NCBI GenBank assembly: GCA_900551325.1
Contig: URVM01000008.1
Location: 1 to 64,000 of the forward strand
From: an uncultured Eubacteriales bacterium
GTDB lineage: Bacteria > Bacillota > Clostridia > Lachnospirales > Cellulosilyticaceae
Direction of reading: 5' to 3'
Length of the DNA stretch: 64,000 nt
The notes under the pieces are model-generated. The model did no database searches, was not told where the DNA came from, and saw only the letters and a program-made list of their open reading frames with translations. The position numbers and the translations under genes were made by a program. Each line of letters opens with the position of its first letter. Position 1 is the stretch's first letter. Positions 1-8,413 of the stretch are shown one piece after another.

Positions 1-13
1 ATTTCATGACAAA

Positions 14-49
14 ACCCCCTGTACTGGTGAAGTCCAGTAAAGGGGGTAC
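14..49 (-). terminator. Possible weak terminator at the window edge
   Basis: CCCCCT and ACTGG pair with CCAGT and AGGGGG around a short loop. On the minus strand the hairpin is followed by only four T residues. It could end leftward transcription from the flavoprotein gene, but it lies about 185 nt past that stop codon. Confidence 0.35.
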
Positions 50-119
50 ATATCACTTAGGTGGTTAGGGTACTTTTTATTTGTATTATATTCTACAAAG
101 AATAACTAAGTAAAAAGCA

Positions 120-215
120 ATTGAACTTAAATAATGATTAAGACAAATAATAGTTAAAATAAATGATAGTTAAGACAGAAAGCAGTTAAGACAGAAAGCA
201 GTTAAGATAGAACTA
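120..215. repeat. 16-nt-period degenerate tandem repeat
   Basis: Units of 16 nt follow one another. The copies at 168-183 and 184-199 are identical (AGTTAAGACAGAAAGC). Copies at 136-151, 152-167 and 200-215, and more weakly 120-135, are diverged. The repeat lies just downstream of the leftward flavoprotein gene and has no coding potential that I can support. Confidence 0.75.
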
Positions 216-234
216 TGTTATCTACTATCTATTA

Positions 235-1287
235 TTAACACTTAAGCACTACTTGGATTTCATTAAAGATATCCTCTACATGTTCTAGGTGAGTAGCTTT
301 ATAGGCTTTGCTTCCACAAAATAGGAGAGCATTTTCTATATCACCTTGAGCAGCATGTATAAGTGCCTTTGAAATACAGTAGGGAATATCCGTTATTGTA
401 CACTTATGCAAACAATCATAAAAACAAGCTTTATTGCCAGGTGAGTTGGTTATAAAGTTGTTCAAGATAGCACGCCCAGGCATGCCTACAGGACTTTTTA
501 CAATGCCAATAGTATCTTCAGTAGAATTAATATAAGCTTCTTTAAAAGCCAAGTGCGCATCGCATTCATGGGTTGTAACAAAGCGAGTAGCCATTTGCAC
601 CCCATCAGCACCAAGAGAAAGCATATGTTGTACATCTTCACCTGTATAAACACCACCTGCTACAATAACAGGAATTTCTTTATTATATTTTAAGCAGTAA
701 GGTTGAATAACTTCTTTTACCTCTTTCATAATATCTTCAATTAAAGGAAGATTTTCAAGGGCGTCATTTGAGAAACCTAAATGTCCTCCAGCTAAAGGGC
801 CTTCTACAATGAGTCCATCAGGAGCACAATTATATTTACGATCCCATTGTTTACAGATAATATTTGCGGCTTTAGAAGAAGAGACAATTGGTACTAACTT
901 AGTCTGTGAACCTTTTGTATAAAGAGGAAGATCAAGTGGTAAGCCAGCACCTGATATAATCAGGTCTATTTTAGCCTCTACAGCCTTTTTTACATATTCA
1001 CCATAGTGTTTCATAGCTACCATTAAATTTACTCCAAGGATGCCTTTAGGAGCAATTTCACGTGCTAGTTCTATTTCCTCTTTTAAGGCTTTTAAGTTAG
1101 CGAGAAGAGGATTCTTAATAAAGTCCTTCTCACGATAACCTATTTGAGCACCAGATATAACCCCTATACCACCGCATTTAGCTACATGACCAGCTAGTGA
1201 ACTTAATGAAATACCTATTCCCATACCACCTTGTATAACTGGAAAAGTAGGTTTTAATCCTCCAATGGAAAGTTGTGAACGAAACAT
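235..1287 (-). CDS. NAD(P)H-dependent flavin oxidoreductase, nitronate monooxygenase family
   Basis: This 350-residue TIM-barrel flavoprotein belongs to the nitronate monooxygenase/FabK-like (YrpB) family, which uses FMN to oxidise alkyl nitronates or reduce enoyl substrates. The N-terminal IQGGMGIG loop, the central EGPLAGGHLGF segment carrying the conserved His, and the AGGVYTGEDV FMN-phosphate loop are all visible. The C-terminal end is Cys-rich (CFYDCLHKC), as in clostridial members of the family. AGGTGA precedes the ATG. The gene stands alone and is divergent from the MerR-type gene. The exact substrate cannot be read; detoxification of propionate-3-nitronate-like compounds is family knowledge only. 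Confidence 0.88.
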   Translation of the reverse strand: MFRSQLSIGGLKPTFPVIQGGMGIGISLSSLAGHVAKCGGIGVISGAQIGYREKDFIKNPLLANLKALKEEIELAREIAPKGILGVNLMVAMKHYGEYVKKAVEAKIDLIISGAGLPLDLPLYTKGSQTKLVPIVSSSKAANIICKQWDRKYNCAPDGLIVEGPLAGGHLGFSNDALENLPLIEDIMKEVKEVIQPYCLKYNKEIPVIVAGGVYTGEDVQHMLSLGADGVQMATRFVTTHECDAHLAFKEAYINSTEDTIGIVKSPVGMPGRAILNNFITNSPGNKACFYDCLHKCTITDIPYCISKALIHAAQGDIENALLFCGSKAYKATHLEHVEDIFNEIQVVLKC

Positions 1288-1396
1288 AAATCACCTCATA
1301 AATAAGATTTGAATTACAAATAATTTGATTATCAAAATATATATCTAGTATAAATATAAAATAAAAAGATGTTATGAAGAGTAAAAGTAAATAATA

Positions 1397-1424
1397 TTGT
1401 AAAAATGGTAGAATATGGTATAAT
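1397..1424 (+). promoter_or_regulatory. Sigma-A-type promoter of the MerR-type gene
   Basis: TTGTAA (1397-1402) and TATAAT (1419-1424) are 16 nt apart. Transcription would begin near 1431, which excludes the longer reading-frame start at 1405 and supports the ATG at 1465. Confidence 0.7.
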
Positions 1425-1464
1425 TTATAGAAAGAGTTATTTTACAAATGATAGGGGGATAGAG

Positions 1465-2103
1465 ATGAACGAGAAAATCTATACAATTAAGGAAGTTGCT
1501 ACAGCTTTAGACATAGAAGCCTATGTACTAAGGTATTATGAGAAGGAATTAGAATTGCAGATTCATAGAAATGCGCAAGGACACCGAGTATATACGCAAA
1601 AGGATATTGTAATTTTGCAGCAAATCAAAGAGTTAAGAGAGCAGGGGCTAGAGTTAAAGGGCATAAGAAATGTTATACATACATTAGATGAAGAGGGGAT
1701 AGAATCGCTTTCACAAGTAAGTGCAACAGCTATAAAAGGAGTACATACACCTAGTACGGATATAGATATTACAGATAAAGAAGATTTACGTGTAAAACAA
1801 TTTAGTCTAATCATTAAAGAAATGCTTAAACAAACCTTAGTAGAGTACGGGGAAGAAAATAAATATCAACTTAAGCAAGAGCTTAGTGAAGAGATTAATA
1901 CTATGGTAAATAAAAAGATTATGGAACTTGAAGCTATGCAGCAACTTAAGGATGAAGAATATTATAAGAAGATAGACGAAACCATGAGAGAAATGCAAAT
2001 GATGAGAAGGCAAATGGCGGAACTAGAGCAAGTAGGACCAAAACCATCTTTATGGAAAAAAATATTTAAAGGGAAAACAGGTGAAATAGAAAAGAGTATG
2101 TAG
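1465..2103 (+). CDS. MerR-family transcriptional regulator
   Basis: The protein has 212 residues. The N-terminal winged helix (IYTIKEVATALDIEAYVLRYYE) is a MerR-type DNA-binding domain. It is followed by an HRVYTQKDIVILQQIKELREQGL wing and helix, and then a Glu/Lys-rich region from about residue 120 that is probably coiled coil. There is no cysteine-rich metal-binding tail, so this resembles RacA/MerR-like DNA-binding proteins more than metal sensors. The start at 1465 follows a GGGGGATAGAG ribosome site; the in-frame start at 1405 overlaps the promoter. Its targets are unknown. Confidence 0.82.
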   Translation: MNEKIYTIKEVATALDIEAYVLRYYEKELELQIHRNAQGHRVYTQKDIVILQQIKELREQGLELKGIRNVIHTLDEEGIESLSQVSATAIKGVHTPSTDIDITDKEDLRVKQFSLIIKEMLKQTLVEYGEENKYQLKQELSEEINTMVNKKIMELEAMQQLKDEEYYKKIDETMREMQMMRRQMAELEQVGPKPSLWKKIFKGKTGEIEKSM

Positions 2104-2127
2104 GGGCAGCTACATACTCTTTTTTTA
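2091..2127. terminator. Bidirectional terminator containing the MerR-type gene stop codon
   Basis: AAAGAGTATGTAG pairs with CTACATACTCTTT around GGGCAG and is followed by a run of T. The TAG stop codon lies in the left arm. The reverse strand also has a T-rich tail, so it can serve the convergent pflA gene. Confidence 0.85.
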
Positions 2128-2150
2128 TTATAAATATTAAAAGGAATTTA

Positions 2151-2879
2151 TTATGCAAACACAGGTAAGTTATATTTTTTTAAGATATCTTTAGCATGAG
2201 CTACAGACTCTTTAGTAGGTTGCTCAGTATCAAGTAATGAATACTCATAACCAAGTTGTTCCCACTTAAACTCACCCATTTTATGGAATGGTAAAATATC
2301 TATACGTTGTACGTTTGTTAATGTAGTTAAAAATTGTGCTAAATCTTCAATGTCTTGGTCGTTATCTGTTAAATCAGGGACCAATACGTAACGAATCCAT
2401 ACAGGAATATTACGATCATTAAGATGTTTAGCAAATGCTAATGTAGGGTCTAAAGAGACACCAGTTAAATCTTTATATACAGTAGGATTATATGACTTAA
2501 TATCAAGTAGGACAAGATCAGTATAGTCAAGTACAGGATTAGCTTTTTCTATACTCACAAATCCTGAAGTATCTAAACAAGTATGTATATCTTCTTGTTT
2601 GCACTTCATAAAGAGATCTTTTACAAATTCTGGTTGAAGAAGTGGTTCACCGCCACTTACTGTAATACCGCCACCAGAAAACTTCATGAAAGATTTATAT
2701 TTTACAATATCACGAATAAGATCTGCAGTATCTTCTTCACGTCCATCATTCATTTTCCAAGTGTCAGGATTGTGACAATATTTACAACGAAGGGGGCAGC
2801 CTTGTGTAAATAAAATGTAACGAATCCCTGGTCCATCTACAGTACCACAGGTTTCTACTGAGTGAATTCTGCCTATCAT
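2151..2879 (-). CDS. pflA: Pyruvate formate-lyase-activating enzyme
   Basis: This 242-residue radical SAM enzyme installs the glycyl radical on PflB using S-adenosylmethionine and a [4Fe-4S] cluster. The cluster motif CxxxCxxC is at Cys28, Cys32 and Cys35, followed by the SGGEP SAM-binding motif. The N-terminus (SVETCGTVDGPGIR) is diagnostic of PFL activases. An AGGAGG site precedes the ATG. It lies 70 nt downstream of pflB on the same strand, with a stable hairpin in between, so expression is probably linked to pflB at a lower level. It acts in anaerobic mixed-acid fermentation in the cytoplasm. Confidence 0.96.
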   Translation of the reverse strand: MIGRIHSVETCGTVDGPGIRYILFTQGCPLRCKYCHNPDTWKMNDGREEDTADLIRDIVKYKSFMKFSGGGITVSGGEPLLQPEFVKDLFMKCKQEDIHTCLDTSGFVSIEKANPVLDYTDLVLLDIKSYNPTVYKDLTGVSLDPTLAFAKHLNDRNIPVWIRYVLVPDLTDNDQDIEDLAQFLTTLTNVQRIDILPFHKMGEFKWEQLGYEYSLLDTEQPTKESVAHAKDILKKYNLPVFA

Positions 2880-2903
2880 GTCATATACCTCCTGTAATGT
2901 AAG

Positions 2904-2934
2904 AAGATAAGAGGATAAGATATCCTCTTATCTT
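2904..2934 (-). promoter_or_regulatory. Intercistronic hairpin between pflB and pflA
   Basis: AAGATAAGAGGATA and TATCCTCTTATCTT form a perfect 14-bp stem with a 3-nt loop. On the minus strand only a weak T-rich tract (TTATCTTCTTAC) follows. It may be a partial terminator or an mRNA-stabilising element that sets the pflB:pflA ratio. Confidence 0.6.
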
Positions 2935-2949
2935 AAAATTTATTTAGCA

Positions 2950-5178
2950 TTAGAATTTTTCGTGGAATGTTCTATTAATAACGTCTAATTGTTGTTCTCT
3001 TGTAAGACGAATAAAGTTTACTGCGTAACCAGATACACGGATTGTTAATTGTGGGTATTTTTCTGGGTGATCCATAGCATCAAGTAATGTTTCACGGTCA
3101 AATACGTTAATATTTAAGTGGTGACCATCTTGATTAAAGTAACCATCCATCATACCGATAAGGTTGTTGATACGTTCATCTTCTGATTTACCAAGAGCAC
3201 CTGGAATAATTGAGAATGTGTATGAAATACCATCTTGTGCATGTTGGTATGGAAGTTTAGCAACTGATGCAAGAGATGCGATAGCACCTTTTGTATCTCT
3301 ACCGTGCATTGGGTTAGCACCTGGAGCAAATGGCTCACCAGCTTTACGTCCATCAGGTGTGTTACCTGTTTTCTTACCGTATACTACGTTTGATGTGATT
3401 GTTAAGATAGACATAGTTGGGTAAGAGTTTCTGTAAGTTTTGTGTTTTCTAATTTTGTTCATGAAAGTTTCTGTAATCTTAACAGCAATTTCATCAACTC
3501 TATCATCGTTGTTACCGTATGCTGGGTATTCACCCTCTACGTCATAGTCTACTACAAGACCTTCTTCATTTCTGATTGCTTTAACTTTAGCATATTTAAT
3601 AGCTGATAAAGAGTCAGCTGCTACTGAAAGACCAGCAATACCTGTAGCGAATGTACGAAGGATTTCTTTATCATGAAGAGCCATTTCTAATTTTTCATAG
3701 CAGTATTTATCATGCATGTAGTGAATGATATTTAATGCATTTACATATGTTTCAGCTAACCAATCCATCATAGTATCGTATTTAGCCCAAACATCATCAA
3801 AGTCAAGGTATTCTGTTGTAACAGGTGCAAATTGTGGAGCAACTTGGTCACCGTGTTTTTCATCTTTACCACCGTTGATAGCGTAAAGTAATGCTTTTGC
3901 AAGGTTAGCACGAGCACCGAAGAATTGCATTTGTTTACCGATTCTCATTGCAGATACACAACATGCAATACCGTAGTCATCTCCCCAGTAAGCTCTCATA
4001 AGATCATCGTTTTCGTATTGAACTGAACTTGTTTCAATAGAAACTTTAGCACAGAAATCTTTAAATCCTTTTGGAAGTTGAGTTGACCAAAGAACTGTTA
4101 AGTTTGGTTCTGGAGCTGGTCCTAAGTTTACTAATGTATGAAGTACACGGAAGCTGTTTTTAGTAACAAGTGTACGACCATCAAGACCCATACCACCGAT
4201 TGATTCTGTTACCCATGTTGGGTCACCTGAGAATAAATCATTGTAAGCTGGAGTACGAAGGAAACGTACCATACGTAATTTCATTACGAAGTGATCCATT
4301 AATTCTTGAGCTTCTTCTTCTGTTAAGATACCAGCTTTAATGTCTCTTTCCATGTAGATATCAAGGAATGTAGATACACGACCAAGTGACATAGCAGCAC
4401 CATCTTGCTCTTTAATAGCACCAAGGTAACCGAAATATGTCCATTGAACAGCTTCTTTAGCTGTTTGAGCTGGAAGAGAGATATCAAATCCATAAGAAGC
4501 AGCCATAGCTTTAAGTTCTTTTAAAGCACCAATTTGCTCTGTAGTTTCTTCACGAAGTCTAATGATATCTTCTGTCATACTTGGTACTTCAAGTGTAAGT
4601 TGTTGAGCTTGTTTGTCAGCGATTAAGCGATCAACACCGTATAATGCTACACGACGGTAGTCACCGATGATACGTCCACGTCCATAAGCATCTGGAAGAC
4701 CTGTAATGATTCCTGAATGTCTAGCTTTTTTAATAGCTGTTGTATATGCAGAGAATACACCATCATTATGTGTTTTACGATATTTAGAGAAGATTTCTTG
4801 TGTTTCTTTATCTAATTCATAACCATAAGCTTCAAGCGCATTTTTTACTGTACGCATACCACCATTTGGCATGATATTTCTTTTTAAAGGTGCATCTGAT
4901 TGGAAACCAACGATTTGTTCTGCATCTTTATCAAGATAACCAGGGCCATGAGAAGTAATAGTTGAAGGAATTTTTGTTTCAACGTCTAAAATTCCTTTTT
5001 CACGTTCTACTTTCATAAGTTCTGCTACTTGATTCCATAATTTTGTTGTTCTTTCAGTAGGACCAGCTAAGAAAGAATCATCGCCTTCATATGGTGTGTA
5101 GTTTCTTTGGATGAAGTCACGTACATTTACTTCTTTTTGCCAATCACCAGCTGTAAAACCATTCCATTGTTCAAACAT
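2950..5178 (-). CDS. pflB: Formate C-acetyltransferase (pyruvate formate-lyase)
   Basis: This 742-residue glycyl radical enzyme converts pyruvate and CoA to acetyl-CoA and formate. The catalytic cysteine pair is Cys406-Cys407 in GIACCVSAMRIG. The radical-bearing glycine is Gly717 in RVSGYAV, 25 residues from the C-terminus. Full length matches the family (about 740-760 residues). It is transcribed leftward with pflA from a promoter carrying a palindrome. AGGAG lies upstream of the ATG. Codon use favours the preferred codons of the window, consistent with high expression. Confidence 0.98.
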   Translation of the reverse strand: MFEQWNGFTAGDWQKEVNVRDFIQRNYTPYEGDDSFLAGPTERTTKLWNQVAELMKVEREKGILDVETKIPSTITSHGPGYLDKDAEQIVGFQSDAPLKRNIMPNGGMRTVKNALEAYGYELDKETQEIFSKYRKTHNDGVFSAYTTAIKKARHSGIITGLPDAYGRGRIIGDYRRVALYGVDRLIADKQAQQLTLEVPSMTEDIIRLREETTEQIGALKELKAMAASYGFDISLPAQTAKEAVQWTYFGYLGAIKEQDGAAMSLGRVSTFLDIYMERDIKAGILTEEEAQELMDHFVMKLRMVRFLRTPAYNDLFSGDPTWVTESIGGMGLDGRTLVTKNSFRVLHTLVNLGPAPEPNLTVLWSTQLPKGFKDFCAKVSIETSSVQYENDDLMRAYWGDDYGIACCVSAMRIGKQMQFFGARANLAKALLYAINGGKDEKHGDQVAPQFAPVTTEYLDFDDVWAKYDTMMDWLAETYVNALNIIHYMHDKYCYEKLEMALHDKEILRTFATGIAGLSVAADSLSAIKYAKVKAIRNEEGLVVDYDVEGEYPAYGNNDDRVDEIAVKITETFMNKIRKHKTYRNSYPTMSILTITSNVVYGKKTGNTPDGRKAGEPFAPGANPMHGRDTKGAIASLASVAKLPYQHAQDGISYTFSIIPGALGKSEDERINNLIGMMDGYFNQDGHHLNINVFDRETLLDAMDHPEKYPQLTIRVSGYAVNFIRLTREQQLDVINRTFHEKF

Positions 5179-5289
5179 GTTAAGGTCAACTCCTTTATAT
5201 TTAATATAAGTTTATTACCAGTTTCTATCATAAATTAAATAAGTTATGATAACTAATAATAACTATTAGTTAAATTATTTTACACTCTT

Positions 5290-5319
5290 ATTATATAATG
5301 TATACTGTATACACGTCAA
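5290..5319 (-). promoter_or_regulatory. pflB promoter with palindromic operator in the spacer
   Basis: On the minus strand TTGACG (5314-5319) and TATAAT (5290-5295) are 18 nt apart. The spacer contains TGTATACTGTATACA (5299-5313), a palindrome apart from its central base. A repressor bound there would block polymerase directly. It matches neither the Rex nor the CcpA consensus as I know them. Confidence 0.75.
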
Positions 5320-5472
5320 TAGTAATACAAAAAAAATATATTAAAAATTTTTATATTATTAAATAATAAAGTTAAATATTTTGAAAAGTTAAAATCAAAA
5401 ATAAATGTATACGAATAAAGTGTACTTTTTATAGATATTTTTATGAGATAAAACATAATAAGGAAGAGATTA

Positions 5473-5501
5473 TTGTAATGATAGGAGACAAGCATTATAA
5501 T
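5473..5501 (+). promoter_or_regulatory. Sigma-A-type promoter of the DUF368 gene
   Basis: TTGTAA (5473-5478) and TATAAT (5496-5501) are 17 nt apart, about 40 nt upstream of the start codon. Confidence 0.65.
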
Positions 5502-5541
5502 AATAAAGCATATATAATACATATTTATAAAGGAGCCTAGC

Positions 5542-6348
5542 ATGACTAAACACATTATGAATATAGTATATGGAATCATCTTAGGTATCTCCAATGTTAT
5601 TCCAGGGGTTAGTGCTGGAACTATGGCAGTTGTATTAAATATTTACGATACATTATTAGATGCTATAAGTTTAAAAGGAGAAAAGTTAAAAAAGAACCTT
5701 CCTTTTTTAATAACATTAGGTTTAGGGATGGGAATAGGCATTATACTTTTTAGTAATGCAATTACCTTTTTATTTGAGAGATATAATATGCAGACTAATT
5801 TCTTATTTATGGGAATTATAATAGGAAGTATTCCTATGGTTATAAACCATGCCAAGAAGGATACTAAAATTACAAAGAAAAATTGGATTCCATTTATACT
5901 AAGCTTATCGATTATGATTATAATGGCCTTATCTGACTCAACTAAAGATAATACTTATCTCATAAGAGAAGTCAACTTTGCAATGAATTGTTGGCTTATA
6001 ATAGCAGGAATGATTAGTGCATTTTCCATGATTATTCCAGGAATTAGTGGATCATTTATAATGTTAACATTAGGTGTATATTCATCTGTTGTTGCAGCAG
6101 TGTCAGAGTTTAACTTAGCTATTTTAATACCTGTAGCCATTGGTATATTAATAGGTCTAGTAGGTGGCATTAAAATAGTAAAGATTCTGTTAACTCGTTA
6201 TAAGCAAGCAACTTATATGGCTATATTGGGGCTTGTTTTAGGTTCAGTATTTGTTATATATCCAGGATTTACATTTAATGCTACAGGCTTTTTTGCTTTA
6301 ATATATATGTGTATAGGTTTTATTAGCACTTATTATTTTTCAAAGTAA
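5542..6348 (+). CDS. DUF368 (PopT-like) polytopic membrane protein
   Basis: The protein has 268 residues with about eight hydrophobic segments. It carries the two family signature loops: PGVSAGT at residues 21-27 and a second IPGISGSF in the middle, which suggests an internal duplication. DUF368 proteins (PopT) have been linked experimentally to transport of undecaprenyl phosphate across the membrane for recycling in cell-wall synthesis. AGGAG precedes the ATG. It lies 77 nt upstream of a pyrophosphatase gene in the same direction. Family assignment is firm; function in this organism is by homology. Confidence 0.85.
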   Translation: MTKHIMNIVYGIILGISNVIPGVSAGTMAVVLNIYDTLLDAISLKGEKLKKNLPFLITLGLGMGIGIILFSNAITFLFERYNMQTNFLFMGIIIGSIPMVINHAKKDTKITKKNWIPFILSLSIMIIMALSDSTKDNTYLIREVNFAMNCWLIIAGMISAFSMIIPGISGSFIMLTLGVYSSVVAAVSEFNLAILIPVAIGILIGLVGGIKIVKILLTRYKQATYMAILGLVLGSVFVIYPGFTFNATGFFALIYMCIGFISTYYFSK

Positions 6349-6425
6349 ATGATTTGAAAAAATAAGGATATACTAAATTAAGTACAAGATATTAGTTACG
6401 TACGTGATAAATTAAGGAGAGAATT

Positions 6426-8057
6426 ATGGGAAAAGAAACTTATGTATTTGGACACAGAAATCCCGATACAGATTCTATATGTTCAGCAATAGCTTATGCT
6501 CACCTTAAAAGAGCATTAGGTGATAACGATGTAAAAGCAGTTAGATTAGGAAAAGTAAGTAAAGAAACAAATTATGCGCTTAATTATTTTAATGTAGAAG
6601 CACCTACTTTAATTGAGCACATTAAACCACAAGTTAGTGATATGAAATACTATGCAATTCCACCTATTTATGTAGTGGATTCTGTAAAAAAAGCATGGGA
6701 TGTAATGACAGAACATAGACGTCCTATGATACCTGTTCTTTATCCAGATCATAAACTTGCAGGTGTTGTATCTATATCAGATATTGCTAAAACTTATATC
6801 GGTTTAACAGATGGTACAGTACTTAAACAACATGGGACACCATTTGTAAACATTCCAGCAGTTCTAGATGGAAAGCTTATTTGTGGAGAATACCCACAAC
6901 CTTATGTAGAAGGTGATGTTTTCACAACAGCATCTATTACAGAAGATGATAAGTTAAGTGATGTAGATATTGTTATCACAGGAAACAATAGAACACTTAT
7001 TGAAATGGCAATTAAATCAGGTGCAGGTTGTGTTATTATTACAGATCAAGATATGGATCAATTAGAATTTGCTGAAAAACCATCAAATGATTGTGCAATT
7101 ATTTGTACACCATACTCATTCTTTAAAGCAATTAAGATGATATCTCAAAGTATTTCAGTAAAAAATCTAATTGGAAACCAAAATTTAATTTACTTCCAAA
7201 CAGAAGATACAATTGATGAAGTAAAAGAAATTATGCTTAATACAACACATAGACACTTCCCTATTGTGGATGAAGAAGGTAAAGTAAAAGGTATTATTTC
7301 TAAACGTCATATCTTAGATATTCAGAAAAAACCTGTTATCTTAGTAGACCACAACGAAAGAGATCAAAGTGCTAAAGGTATTGAACAAGCAGAAATTCGT
7401 GAGATTATTGACCACCACCGTATTGCAAATATTGATACTGTAGGGCCAGTTTTCTTAAGAGCAGAACCAGTAGGCTGTACATCTACAATTGTAGCTAAAA
7501 TGTACGAAGAACATAATATTATGCCACCAAAAGAAATTGCAGGTCTTATGCTTAGTGCCATCTTATCAGATACACTTATCTTTAAATCACCAACATGTAC
7601 ACCTACAGATGAAAAAATGGCAAGACGTTTAGCTAAGATTGCAGAAGTAAACTTAGAAGAGTACGGTATGGATCTTATTGCTGCTGGTACTTCTTTAGAA
7701 GGTGTTGCACCAAGCGAATTACTTGAAATGGATCGTAAACCTTTCACAATGGGTAATTATAGTACATCTGTAGCACAAATTAATACAGGTGATTTTAAAA
7801 GCATCTATAAAATGCGTGATGAAATATTAGGTGAAATGGAAGCTTTAAGAGAAAGAGAAAATCTTGATCTAGTAGTACTTATGGTAACAGATGTTATTGT
7901 AGGTGGAACTGAATTATTTGCAGTAGGTCCTGAAAAGTGGATAGTAGAACGTGCCTTTAACTTACCAAAAGGTGAAGATAGCATCTTCTTAAAAGACGTA
8001 TTTTCAAGAAAGAAACAAATTATTCCTCAACTTACAGCAGCAAGTCAAAATAAATAA
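6426..8057 (+). CDS. ppaC: Manganese-dependent inorganic pyrophosphatase with CBS/DRTGG regulatory insert
   Basis: The protein has 543 residues. The DHH-type catalytic N-terminus begins with GHRNPDTDS at residues 9-17 (metal ligands His10, Asp14, Asp16). An insert of about 250 residues containing two CBS motifs and a DRTGG domain follows, then the IIDHHR motif and the C-terminal DHHA2 domain. Family II pyrophosphatases with this architecture are inhibited by AMP/ADP and activated by ATP or diadenosine polyphosphates through the CBS pair. It hydrolyses pyrophosphate to drive biosynthesis. About 310 residues would be typical without the insert. Confidence 0.95.
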   Translation: MGKETYVFGHRNPDTDSICSAIAYAHLKRALGDNDVKAVRLGKVSKETNYALNYFNVEAPTLIEHIKPQVSDMKYYAIPPIYVVDSVKKAWDVMTEHRRPMIPVLYPDHKLAGVVSISDIAKTYIGLTDGTVLKQHGTPFVNIPAVLDGKLICGEYPQPYVEGDVFTTASITEDDKLSDVDIVITGNNRTLIEMAIKSGAGCVIITDQDMDQLEFAEKPSNDCAIICTPYSFFKAIKMISQSISVKNLIGNQNLIYFQTEDTIDEVKEIMLNTTHRHFPIVDEEGKVKGIISKRHILDIQKKPVILVDHNERDQSAKGIEQAEIREIIDHHRIANIDTVGPVFLRAEPVGCTSTIVAKMYEEHNIMPPKEIAGLMLSAILSDTLIFKSPTCTPTDEKMARRLAKIAEVNLEEYGMDLIAAGTSLEGVAPSELLEMDRKPFTMGNYSTSVAQINTGDFKSIYKMRDEILGEMEALRERENLDLVVLMVTDVIVGGTELFAVGPEKWIVERAFNLPKGEDSIFLKDVFSRKKQIIPQLTAASQNK

Positions 8058-8147
8058 TATGAATTAAGTTGATAAATAAAATCATTCTATTTATAATAAA
8101 AGAGTAATAAAAATAATTATTTTTTAAAATAAAAGGAGAATACACAA

Positions 8148-8357
8148 ATGGCTAAACAAGTTACAAAAGACATGGTAATTGGTCAAATTATCCAAGTAGA
8201 TAGAGGAATTATTCCAATTCTTATGAATGCAGGTATGCACTGTCTTGGATGTCCATCATCTCAAATGGAATCTCTTGAAGATGCATGTGCAGTTCATGGT
8301 ATGGATGTAGATGTTCTTATCAAAGAAATTAACGATTACCTTGCAACTGTAGAATAA
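8148..8357 (+). CDS. DUF1858 domain protein, hybrid-cluster-associated redox disulfide type
   Basis: This 69-residue protein carries a CxxC pair at Cys33 and Cys36 (MHCLGCPSS), the hallmark of the DUF1858/hybrid-cluster-associated disulfide family. It is small and soluble with no signal peptide. AAAAGGAG precedes the ATG. It has its own terminator and follows the pyrophosphatase by 90 nt. The family is implicated in thiol or Fe-S redox chemistry, but no specific role can be assigned. No hybrid-cluster protein is encoded nearby. Confidence 0.85.
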   Translation: MAKQVTKDMVIGQIIQVDRGIIPILMNAGMHCLGCPSSQMESLEDACAVHGMDVDVLIKEINDYLATVE

Positions 8358-8375
8358 TTAAATAATATAATGCAG

Positions 8376-8413
8376 AAAAAAGTCCTAAAAGTAATTACTT
8401 TTAGGACTTTTTT
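8376..8413. terminator. Bidirectional terminator between DUF1858 gene and mecA
   Basis: AAAAAAGTCCTAAAAGT and ACTTTTAGGACTTTTTT flank AATT. The hairpin is flanked by A and T runs and overlaps the mecA stop codon, so it serves both convergent genes. Confidence 0.92.

Larger units (their letters stand above)
5179..5541. other. Divergent intergenic region between pflB and the DUF368 gene
   Basis: This 363-nt, very AT-rich region holds the leftward pflB promoter and its palindrome near 5290-5319 and the rightward DUF368 promoter near 5473-5501. A second GTATAC-containing segment lies near 5406. I see no gene in it; a leftward reading frame here is low-complexity Ile/Phe/Tyr-rich translation of AT-rich DNA. 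Confidence 0.6.

Noticed and set aside
5316..5594. Leftward reading frame of 92 codons ahead of the DUF368 gene
   Set aside because: It is Ile/Phe/Tyr-rich low-complexity translation of AT-rich DNA, overlaps the DUF368 start and the promoter region, and has no ribosome site.
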